Source: Sabethes cyaneus (Eukaryota > Arthropoda > Insecta > Diptera > Culicidae). Taken from it: 64,000 bases of DNA. Shown here one piece after another: positions 23,461 through 32,589 of this stretch; within the stretch, counting starts at the first letter, position 1, and each line of letters begins with the position of its first letter. Both the position numbers and the translations under genes were made by a program. The DNA is taken from the NCBI RefSeq assembly GCF_943734655.1, contig NC_071355.1, positions 22,456,268 through 22,520,267 of the forward strand. Direction: 5' to 3'. Below the pieces are notes generated by a model that was not told where the DNA came from, searched no databases, and saw nothing but the letters and a program-made list of their open reading frames with translations.

Positions 23461-24832
23461 ATGTCCACAAATTTGTTAATGCCAGAGTGCTGCCGATGCT
23501 GTATGGCTGAAGAAAGTGAAATGTTTCATGTGTTCGATCATTTGGACGAATTCGAAAAGAAGATTAGCGAGCTGATTGCTAACTATGGTGGAGTTTTGGT
23601 AAGATACTTGCTGCAAACAAACCACTATCAATTTGCAAACCTTGTTTGGTTGTTTGTTTCAGATTCTGGAAAATGACCATTTTTCCAAATGTATTTGCGG
23701 TAAATGTTTGAATGATGTGGCCAATGCAGCGCGTTTTCGCGAACGTTGTCTGAAAACGGAAACTATTTTACAGAGCACAAAGATGGATATTAAGGAGATC
23801 GTAAGCTTAGGGGAAGGTGATCAACCAAAGCAGCACTGTGCTCCGACTTCTTCGATCGAACCGATTGCCTACCGTGAAAATCAATGTTTATCAGAAGTCG
23901 CTATTATAGATGAAGTCAAAAGCGAACCGGTTTGGCCGTCAGATGCAGCGGGTACAAGTAACGGAGAAATTATTTTAAACCAAAACGTTGCGTCAGTTGC
24001 ATCTAGTCATGAATCAGTCGGTGCAATTGTAAAGGATACGAATAGTTTGTCAGCGAATAAAGTAATCGATGACCGGCCGCACAAGTGCGGATTTTGTGGC
24101 AAAGGGTTTTTGGCACCTAACGATCTTAAGCGACACACGCGCATACACACTGGTGAGAAGCCACATAAATGTGACACATGTGGTAAAGCGTTTATCGCAA
24201 GCAGCCAACTAACGCGCCACATACGCATCCACACGGGAGAACGGCCGAGCAAGTGCAGTCTCTGCGATAAGGTGTTCATTTGCGGGAGTGATCTTACGAA
24301 GCATGAGAAACGAGTGCATACCAATACGAGACCACATGTTTGCAAAGTCTGCGGTAAAGGATTCACAGAGAGGAGTCATCTTGCGAATCATTTACACATC
24401 CATACCGGCGATCGACCCTTCAAATGTGACATTTGCGGGGAAGGATTTACGGAAAACTGCAAACTGAACAAGCATAAGCGCATTCATTCGAACGTGCGAC
24501 AGTATAAGTGTGAAACCTGCGGAAAAGAATTCCTAGAGAAAGGTGACCTCAAAAAACATACTCGAATCCATACCGGGGAGCGACCGTACATCTGCGATAT
24601 TTGCGGCAAAGGGTTCTCCGAGAGCAGTCACCTGTTGCGGCATCGCCGTACGCATACCAACGAACGGCCGCACAAGTGTGACCTGTGCATAAAAACATTC
24701 CTGGACAGCAAAGGACTTGCCAAGCACAAACTCGTGCATCTGGAGAAACCATTCAGTTGTCCCGTGTGCGCTAAAGCCTTCGTCGAGTGCGATCAGCTGA
24801 CGCGACACTTGACCACGCACAGTTTGGAGTGA
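23461..24832 (+). CDS. ZNF-B: ZAD-type C2H2 zinc-finger protein, nine fingers
   Basis: Exons 23461-23598 and 23663-24832 with a 64-nt phase-0 intron (GTAAGA...TCAG); 435 aa. The ZAD is built from CCRCCM (exon 1) and CICGKC (exon 2) around VFDHLDEFEKKISELI. A linker of about 110 residues with an acidic character and the VKSEPVW motif follows, then nine C2H2 fingers (about residues 184-430) with canonical TGEKP/TGERP linkers in several places. It is the full-length sister of ZNF-A 8.6 kb upstream: exon 1, splice position, linker and fingers 1-7 align throughout. A nuclear DNA-binding regulator is expected; target unknown. Confidence 0.93.
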
Positions 24833-24893
24833 TTTTAGGCGCGCTGGTTATAGAACAGTTGAACCGACTGTTATAGGACCAATTCCAGTAATT

Positions 24894-25004
24894 AATAAAT
24901 TGATAAAGTAGCGTGAGTGTGCTACTTAGGGCGCGAAAGTGATTCGGAATGTATATGTCTGGGTAATCTTAATTTAAATTATGTATAACAATTGCCAAAA
25001 TAAA
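24894..25004 (+). terminator. Poly(A) signals of ZNF-B
   Basis: Two AATAAA hexamers, at 24894-24899 and 24999-25004, follow the stop codon by 62 and 167 nt. Confidence 0.55.
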
Positions 25005-25617
25005 CTACTTAGTTTAAGTCTTGCACGATTTTTGTAATAATTGATTCGAAATTTTTTGAACAGAATACTTCGAACTAGATTAGATTCTCTATTTCAGAGT
25101 TTTTCAGTTTGCGACTGGTTCGTTCGCCTCTTGAATTCCAGTTGAATTTATCTTTTATTTAAATATGTTTTAAATTTTTAACAGCGAGTTCACTGTGAAC
25201 ATAAAGGTAGTTTGTTTTTCTCGGTATAAACAAATAGTCGAGAACTATTAATCTTCTCAGCCCACAGTATGATCGCGCGTAGAGAAAGCTCTATGCTTTA
25301 GAAAAGCATGGAAGAATACAAGACGAATACATACGTAAGTCGCGCACACTTATGTGACTAAGTTACTCAAGTTTGGCTTAATTTCCCGCCCTGTTCGAGT
25401 ATGTGTGCTAGATTATTTGCTGATCTTCTGCATACCTATGCAATAGTTAATGCAGTTTGTTGTATGATCGTGTCATGTCAGTTCTGTCTAAATGTTTGAT
25501 CGGATAAACAGTGAACTAAAAAGCTGATCCTTATTGTTCTTCCGAGAAAAGTGATAATTGCTCAATGTTGTGGGATTTTTTTTACCGGAAAATACGACAA
25601 ACACAAACCAACTTAAG
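25005..25617. other. ZNF-B / ZNF-C intergenic and 5' region of ZNF-C
   Basis: No ZAD-coding exon is visible upstream of ZNF-C. The frame is open for 20 codons before the ATG but begins after stops, so it is read as 5' UTR. Confidence 0.4.
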
Positions 25618-26295
25618 ATGAAAAAATCAACAGAGATGCGCATTGAAGCCACTGACGAAGTATTGGTAACAAATAATAATACCATTGAAAAAGTGAAAAT
25701 TCCAACTGATGAGGGGATCGCAACATCGGACGGATCCTCCGCGGAGAACGAAATTTCAACTGGCGTGTCGGAAAAGCCGCAAAAGCAACGCCGTCGGCAG
25801 TGCGATTTTTGTGGCAAAGAGTTCAATGCCAGCACGGACCTGTCACGGCACCGACGAATTCACACCGGGGAGAAACCGCACAAGTGTACCATCTGTGGGA
25901 AGGCTTTCATCGCTTGCAACCAGCTAGCGCGCCACCTTCGCATCCACACCGGAGAGCGGCCGCATGAGTGCGATGTCTGCGGCGGACGATTCATTTGTGG
26001 AGGCGATCTGAACAAGCACAAGCGAACACACTCCGGTGCGAAACCGTACGGTTGCGACATTTGTGGCCATTTGTTCAATCAGCGAAACCATCTGCTGTCC
26101 CACCGGAACATCCACACCGGTGATCGACCATTCGAGTGCGACATTTGTGGCACTAAATTCACGGAAAATAGGCGATTGACCGTGCACAAGCTGACGCATA
26201 CTACCGAACGCTTCCACGAGTGCGACATTTGCTCCAAACGGTTTGTGTCGAAAAATGCCGTCAAGCGACACATGCGAGTTCACAATATCAAATAA
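25618..26295 (+). CDS. ZNF-C: C2H2 zinc-finger protein, six fingers, no ZAD
   Basis: Single visible exon, 225 aa from the first ATG (MKKSTEMRIEATDEV). The N-terminal 55 residues are acidic and Ser/Thr-rich, followed by a basic KPQKQRRRQ stretch, then six C2H2 fingers from CDFCGKEF to CDICSKRF, ending HMRVHNIK. The fingers resemble those of ZNF-A and ZNF-B (CGKAFIAC-QLARHLRIHTGERP), so it likely arose from the same cluster with loss of the ZAD exon. An upstream exon carrying a ZAD was searched for by eye and not found. Confidence 0.88.
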   Translation: MKKSTEMRIEATDEVLVTNNNTIEKVKIPTDEGIATSDGSSAENEISTGVSEKPQKQRRRQCDFCGKEFNASTDLSRHRRIHTGEKPHKCTICGKAFIACNQLARHLRIHTGERPHECDVCGGRFICGGDLNKHKRTHSGAKPYGCDICGHLFNQRNHLLSHRNIHTGDRPFECDICGTKFTENRRLTVHKLTHTTERFHECDICSKRFVSKNAVKRHMRVHNIK

Positions 26296-26409
26296 AGTGG
26301 TCCCTACGCTATATAATCAATAGGAATTTTCAAAAATTGGCAATAATACTTCAAAAAAATATTTTATAATAATAATTTTAAGTAAAGGTTACAACTACTT
26401 GAAAAGAGC

Positions 26410-26455
26410 TTTATTTACCTAATAGGTATTAAACAGAGGAAAATGATCGAATAAA
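26410..26455. terminator. Overlapping poly(A) signals of convergent ZNF-C and ZNF-E
   Basis: AATAAA on the plus strand at 26450-26455 would serve ZNF-C; TTTATT at 26410-26415 (AATAAA on the minus strand) would serve ZNF-E. If both are used the 3' UTRs overlap tail to tail by about 40-80 nt. Confidence 0.4.
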
Positions 26456-26564
26456 AATTATCGATAATACTGTTTATAAATATTTTGTCGTGATTCAAAA
26501 AAATACATCCAACTCTGACTTAACGAACAATCCTAAGGCCGCAACAAACGACTACCTAGCAGTT

Positions 26565-27503
26565 CTATTTTTGCGTTTTCGTTATCAATTTATCCACGCA
26601 GTTATGAGTTTTCAACCGCTCGGCCCGGGTGAATCGTTTGCCACAGAAGCCGCAGGCGTGCCGCTGCTCACCGGTGTGGATTCGCTTGTGCCGATTCAGG
26701 TGAGTTTGCTTGGCAAATGCGCGACTGCAAACGGCGCAGACGTGCGGCCGTTCACCGGTGTGCACACGCCGGTGTTCGATCATATTGATTTTCTGCGTAA
26801 AAGTCTTACCGCAAATGTCGCACTGGTGCCGACGTTCGCCCGTGTGCACGAACCGATGGCGGCTCTTCATACTGGATGTGGCAAATTTGCGGCCGCAAAT
26901 GTCGCACTGGTGCCGACGTTCGCCCGTATGCACGAACCGATGGCGGCTCTTCGTACTGGATGAGGAAAATTTGCGGTCGCAAATATTACATTCGTATTTA
27001 AGATCGACCGTCCCACCATCCTTTATGTTTACCTGTGACTCAAGGTTCGACCAAAGCGATGCATCCGAGAAGGATTGTTCTGTGTAATGTGTGCTTTTTT
27101 CATCATCATCATCATCATCCGTGTGTTCGATTTTGATTAGAATTGACTCGATTGGAGTCATTTCGTCCGTGTTTTGAACAGGAATAGATTCGTTCCGTAA
27201 GAATGTATCAGACTGGCGGCAACGATCTTGGAAACGTGCAGCTATGGTCAAATCATCCAGACAGGCTTTACAGATATTTTGGGGCAAACAATCGTCGTTC
27301 GAAACCTGTAAAAAAATCGACCTTTAAGAACAGTTGCTTGTAAAATTTTAACTAATCATAATTACCATAACTCCACTACAGCTGAAAATTAAATCGCTGA
27401 TCGGACGTCCAAACTCTTCCAGTTTTACAAATAGGTGGACAAGGCCATCTTTCTGTAGCATACAGCACCGACAGCATTCGGACAAGGAATCATTTGCAGA
27501 CAT
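26565..27503 (-). CDS. ZNF-E: ZAD-type C2H2 zinc-finger protein, five fingers
   Basis: Exons 27503-27366 and 27305-26565, with a 60-nt phase-0 intron (GTAATT...ACAG); 292 aa. The ZAD uses CCRCC in exon 1 and CKAC in exon 2. The linker holds a TDDDDDDEK run encoded by an ATG/ATC-type triplet repeat (plus-strand CATCATCATCAT at 27098-27118). Five fingers follow: CNIC, CDIC, CDIC, CAVC and a last one ending HNC (C2HC). Fingers 1 and 2 come from an 84-bp tandem duplication (26821-26904 and 26905-26988), both carrying KSRHRFVHTGERRHQCDICG. The gene converges on ZNF-C. Confidence 0.92.
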
Positions 27504-28000
27504 GGTAGTATGATGTATTTTGGAATAGGATTGCTGAATGGAAACTTTCAGCAAACCGTACAAAATTTTGATGTTTAAGCCACTCTACTGAATGTTGACG
27601 CTGTAGGTCACACTATAGTATTATATGAACTAAAAAATTTTATTAGTCGTTTTATCACTGGCCCACTGGCGAGTTTTGCATTTGGTTCAGAAGCAACAGT
27701 ATTCTCATTTGGAAAGAATACTTGCACGCCGTTACTGCCAGCAGTATTTGCAGATTATTGACCCAATTTCCAAAGATTGGTTGCTGTTCTATCGCGTCAA
27801 ATAAGAATTAAACTCAGAAAGATTCCAACTTCGGTACTGCTACCCTCTTACCATTACCAAAACCAACCTGCCAAAACCGACCGAACTATTGTTTGTCATG
27901 AAAACAAAAACGAAACATCAAAATAAACATAAGTACACATTTACTCAGAGTTGCTCAAAAACTTACCTAAACTATACAATCACGAACGATCGAAATCACA
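27504..28000. other. Intergenic upstream of ZNF-E
   Basis: No gene or repeat boundary recognised. Confidence 0.4.
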
Positions 28001-28440
28001 TCTAGAGGACATTTTTAACGAAGTAGAATGATGGGTGGATGGATCATTGAAAATGTCTATTATTCGATATTTATTCGGGATATTCAGAAGGCAAGCCGGG
28101 AAATGATATGAATTGATTGGCAGTTGACTAAAGACTATAACTGTACATCTCCTCTTGATATATAAATTGGAAAATAATTCACAAATTGCTCCGATTCCGA
28201 AAGCTAATAACACTCCTCCTCGACATCGTAGGGTAGGCTGGAATTCCGCTAGCTTCCCTTATAGTTTTACTAACTTAATGCTTGTCAACGCTTTCGCCAT
28301 CATATCTGCAAACTGATGTTATTCTTATTTTTCATGTCTTTGATGAAGCAGTGTTTCACATCAACATGCTTCGATCGCTGACCTCCCTTCTCGTTTTCTA
28401 CTTGCCCGATACAGCTCTGATTGTCGTTCAAGTGCTTTCT
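28001..28440 (-). mobile_element. Ty1/copia fragment: RNase H end and 3' region
   Basis: From 28440 on the minus strand: LNDNQSCIGQVENEKGGQRS then KHVDVKHCFIKDMKNKN, the copia RNase H block NDNQSAI...KHIDIKYHFI. Stops follow within 60 codons. It is the downstream half of a copia copy whose upstream half lies at 30528-30890; the RTE-like element between them was inserted into it. The part 28001-28240 is probably pol tail plus 3' non-coding sequence. Confidence 0.75.
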
Positions 28441-30527
28441 TACTTACTTAGGTGGCTTGCCGTCCTGTTGAACAAAGTTTCTCCATGTAACTCGGTTGAG
28501 GGCTACCGCTCTCCAATTCCTCGGACACCGAGTACTCTCCGCCAGATCTCGCTCCACCTGGTCTAACCATCTTGCTCGCTGCACTCCTGGTCGTCTTGTT
28601 CCTACCGGATTTGAGGCGAACACCATCTTTGCAGGGCAGTTGTCCGGCATTCTTGCAACATGTCCTGCCCATCGTATCCGTCCAGCTTTAGCCGTCTTCT
28701 GGATACTGGGTTCGCCATAAAGCTGTGCGAGTTCATGGTTCATCCTCCGCATCCATACTCCGTTCTCCTGTACTCCGCCGAAGATCGTTCTTAGCACTCG
28801 TCGTTCGAAAACTCCGAGTACTCGCAGGTCCTCCTCGAGCATTGTCCATGTTTCATGCCCGTAGAGAACAACCGGTCTAATAAGCGTCTTGTACAGGGTG
28901 CACTTTGTACGAGGACTTAGTCTGCTCGACCGCAATTGTTTGTGGAGCCCATAGTAAGCACGACTTCCGCTGATAATACGCCTCCGAATCTCACGGCTGG
29001 TATCATTGTCCGCCGTTACCAGTGAGTCAAGGTAGAAAAATTCATCGACTACCTCAAACTCATCGCCGTCGATCAATATACTACTGCCCAAGCGGCGTCG
29101 TTCGGTCTCGGTTCCGCTGGCCAGCATGTACTTTGTTTTAGACGTATTTACCTTTAACCCAATCTATCCATGTCATCGGCAAAGCAGACGAACTGACAAG
29201 ATTTGTTGAACATCGTGCTCCGCGTGTTGATATCCGCTCGGTTCATAACACCTTGTAGCGCTATGTTGAACAGCAGGCATGAAAGACCATCACCTTGACG
29301 AAGCCCTCTGTGTGATTCGAATGAACTTGACAGTCCACCCGAAATCCGAACACAGCACTGTGTACCATCCATCGTAGATTTAATCAGTTTGATGAGCTTC
29401 CTGGGGAAGCTGTTTTCGTCCATGATTTTCCATAGCTCTTTCCGGTCGATGGTATCATATGCTGCTTTAAAGTCAACGAATAAATGATGCGTGGGAACTC
29501 TGTATTCACGGCCCTTTTGGAGGATTTGCCGCAGTGTAAATATTTGATCCGCTGTAGACCGACCTTCGACGAAGCCGGCTTGATAAGTCCCCACAAATCT
29601 ATTCGCAATTGGTGATAGACGGCGGAAAATGATTTGGGATAGCACTTTATAGGCGGCATTGAGACCGGTGATCGCTCAATAGTTCTCACAGTCCAACTTG
29701 TCGCCCTTATTATAGATCGGGCAGATAACCCCATCTTTCCACTCCTCCGGTAGCTGTTCCGTATCCCAAATTCTAACAATTAGTCGGTGTAGACAAACGG
29801 CCAGCTTTTCTGGTCCCATTTTAATAAGCTCCGCTCCGATGCCATCTTTTCCAGCTGACTTGTTGTTCTTTAGCTGCATGATGGCCTCCTTAACTTCGCC
29901 TATTGTTGGGGCTGGCACCTCTCCCCCGTTTGTTGCACCGTCGAAATCGCTTTCCCCGCCGCCATGGTTCTCCGCCTGGGCGCCATTCAGGTGTTCGTCG
30001 AAGTGCTACTTCCACCTATCGGTCACCTCACGATCGTCCGTCAGAATACTGCCAATCTTATCCCGACACATTTCGGCTCGCGGCACAAAGCCTTTGCGGG
30101 ATCCATTCAGTTTCTGGTAGAACTTTCGCGTTTCCTGAGAACGATGCAGCCGCTCCAACTCTGCATATTCATGCTCTTCCAGGTAGCGCTTTTTCTCTCG
30201 AAAGATTTGGTTTCGCTGCATCTTCTTCTGTTTGTGTCTTTCCACGTTCTGACGTGTGGCACTGCGCATCTTGGTCACCCTCCTACATTCATCGTCAAAC
30301 CAATCATTCCGCTGATTCCGGGCCACATGCCCGATGGAGCTCTCCGCTACACTGCTGTTGGCTGTTTTGATAGTGTTCCAACAGTTCTCGAGAGACGCTT
30401 CGTCCAGCTCGTCCTCTTCCGGCAGCGCAGCTTCGAGTGAATGCGCGTAGTTTGCGGCGACGTCTGGCTGCTTCAGCCGCGCGAGATCTAACCGAGGCTG
30501 GGTTCGATACCGAATGTTGTAGAGCCG
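28441..30527 (-). mobile_element. RTE-like non-LTR retrotransposon, family 2, inserted in a copia element
   Basis: Minus strand from 30527: linker NIRYRTQPRLDLARLKQPDV, NQRNDWFDDECRRVTK, LEEHEYAELERLHRSQETRK; RT with TIGEVKEAIMQLKNNKSAGK, LPEEWKDGVICPIYNKGDKL, YKVLSQIIFRRLSP, GRSTADQIFTLRQILQK, HHLFVDFKAAYDTIDRKELW, LRQGDGLSCLLFN, and FADDMD; C-terminus EVVDEFFYLDSLVTADNDTS and RIRWAGHVARMPDNCPAK, ending GKPPK. Defects: an Arg codon of CENYRAIT is TGA at 29676-29678, frames shift near 29925-30005 and near 29150, and the endonuclease domain is absent (5' truncation). The 3' end has a short CTTA repeat (TAAG on the minus strand). Otherwise it is the best-preserved member of this family here. 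Confidence 0.88.
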
Positions 30528-30890
30528 CGCACGATTATTTCCTTGAAACCCAGCTCACGGCTCCACCACCGAGGAAAATGAGGAAGCCAGAAGTTGATTT
30601 TCTGTCCCGTGTGTTCCCGGCCCAGTCTGCGTCGCAGTACACCTCTAATGCAGCGTTTGATGGTCCGAGCTGCACTACAACGTCGAGGAACTAATGGAGA
30701 TGTCCGGTCATGAATTCACCGCGATATACAGCAAACTTCTTACCAGGCTTTGGTGAAAGTCAGCTAGATGTTGCCCAACACAGTCCACTTGAAACATCCT
30801 TTCAGGTGGTTAACGACCAGAATATCGTCAACGTAGATGAGAAGAAGGCTGACAAAGGGTAAACATGTGCATTCCAGCCTACTGTACCAG
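30528..30890 (-). mobile_element. Ty1/copia fragment: RT and RNase H start
   Basis: Minus strand: FVSLLLIYVDDILVVNHLKG (RT box YVDD), WTVLGNI, then YCDADWAGNTRDRKSTSGFL and IFLGGGAVSWVSRK followed by TAA. These are consecutive copia RT/RNase H blocks with a deletion between. The frame would continue into 28440 (NDNQSCI) if the RTE-like element were absent. Confidence 0.8.
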
Positions 30891-30959
30891 AACAAAAAAA
30901 AAAGTTACCGAAAATGAAAGAAGAAATCTCTCTGGATTATTGGCAACGACCTTTAGCAT

Positions 30960-32275
30960 GAAAACACGGACACGAACAGGGCAAGCTGGCTCAACTTGCA
31001 AGGGAAGCTAACCGCCTAAAGCTTGAAATTCTGGGGCTGAGCGAGGTCCGCTGGCCGGGTACTGACGAACACAGGACATCATCCGGGCAAGTCTTGCTCT
31101 ACTCTGGCATACGAGGTGAAAATGCTACTCGAGAAAGAGGAGTTGGATTCCTACTGAGCCCAGGGGCACATGCGGCTCTGATGAAGTGGGAACCGATAAA
31201 TGAGCAAAGAATCGTTGCCAGATTCAGAACACGGGTTAGGAACCTTACGGCAATCCAGTGCTATGCGCCAACAGATGCTGCCGACTTGCAGGAGAAAGAG
31301 AGTTTTTACAGCCAGCTGAACAGCGTTGTTGAGAAAATCCCGAAGGGGGACATCCAAATTCACATGGGCGACTTCAACGCGAAGATTGGTTCAAACAACG
31401 CGGACCTTGAACGCGTCATGGGACGCCATGGCCTAGGAGAGATGAACGAAAACGGGGAGCTGTTTACAGAATTCTGTGGTAATAAAGACATGGTCATTAG
31501 TGGATCGCTCTTCCCGCACAGACCAGTACACAAGGTCACGTGGGTTTCCCGCGACGGCCGAACATAAAACCAAATCGACCACATCTGCATTAGCCGGAAA
31601 TGGAGAAGGAGCCTTCTTGATGTATGCAATAAACGCAGCGCTGATATTGCATCTGACCATTATCTTCTTATCGCTGATACGTCTGCGCGTCGCACGTGTC
31701 CAACGACGGGAGAAAAAAGTTGGACGCCGCTACTACGTCCGCCGATTGGAGAATTCTGAGGTGAAAAGAGCCTTTGTCGAACAATTTGAATTTCGAGCCT
31801 CGCAGTTGCTACCTGGTGGAACCGTCGAAGAGCAATAGACCGGCATCAAGAACGCCTTCATCACGACCAGTGATGAAACCCTCGGCAAAGCGCGCAGTGG
31901 GTGGAGGGAGTGGATTTCGGATGAAACTTGGAGGAAGATCGACGAGCGGAGAGAGGCGAAAGCCGGCATTGAGCGAGCCCGGACCAGATCGGCTAAGACA
32001 GCTGCCCGTCAACGATACGCCGAACTGGAGAGGGCTGTTAAACGTGCTTGTAGGCGGGACAAGAGAGCCTGGACTAACTTCCTAGCCAAACAAGGAGAAA
32101 CCGCCGCCGCCAATGGTGATATCCGTTTATTGTACGATATTTCTCGCCGCATTAGTGGTACCAGGATGAATACAAAGATGCCGCTAAAGGACAGGGCTGG
32201 CTGACTGACCGTATAGAATAGCTTAAGCGATGGACTGAACATTTTGAACAACTCTATCGAGTTTCAAATGTGTTT
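30960..32275 (+). pseudogene. RTE-like endonuclease fragment, family 4 (CFDP2-type)
   Basis: Plus-strand frames read LAREANRLKLEILGLSEVRW, TDEHRTSSGQVLLYSGI, IQCYAPTDAADLQEKESFYS, HMGDFNAKIGSNNADLERVM, GRHGLGEMNENGELFTEF and HKVTWVSRDGRT, then TAA (31565-31567) where Glu is usual, then NQIDHICISRKWRRSLLDV and DIASDHYLLIADT. This is the AP-type endonuclease known from craniofacial-development-protein-2-like/RTE proteins: E in SEVRW, D and N in GDFNAKIG, SDHYL at the end. Beyond 31740 frameshifts occur; the last clear words are LKRWTEHFEQLYRVSN near 32255. There is no RT downstream. Confidence 0.85.
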
Positions 32276-32329
32276 CGAATCAGCAAATGTTGCTGGTCTT
32301 CCACAAGCAGCGCAATCGTCGCCTTTCGT

Positions 32330-32510
32330 CTGGAGTTTCGTCCTCGATGTACTGATCAAGGACTGTATTTCTCCTCTCGATATAAGTTGAAATAAATTCA
32401 CAGATTGCTTCGATTCGCAAAACGAACATATTTTTGGAATGACAACAGCTTCCCTCTGGGACATTAAATCGTTCATATACTCCAGCGCTAAAAGCTTAAT
32501 GCCTTCTCCT
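32330..32510 (-). repeat. Possible second copy of the copia 3' region
   Basis: GACTGTATTTCTCCTCTCGA and the following 50 bp align with 28137-28200 (AACTGTACATCTCCTCTTGA), that is the region just downstream of the copia RNase H relic. Only this similarity supports the call. Confidence 0.35.
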
Positions 32511-32589
32511 GTCGACCAATGATAACAGTCTGAGGCTCATGACCTCGGCCAGAGGTATTTATATGACCATTTGTATCAACTTTTTTCTT

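Noticed and set aside
24007..24820. Long minus-strand open frames opposite the zinc-finger exons
   Set aside because: They mirror Cys/His codon patterns of the sense strand; such shadows occur opposite every finger gene here.
25800..26290. Regularly spaced short repeats that could suggest CRISPR
   Set aside because: They are the conserved HTGERP linkers of C2H2 fingers at 84-bp spacing; the organism is eukaryotic.
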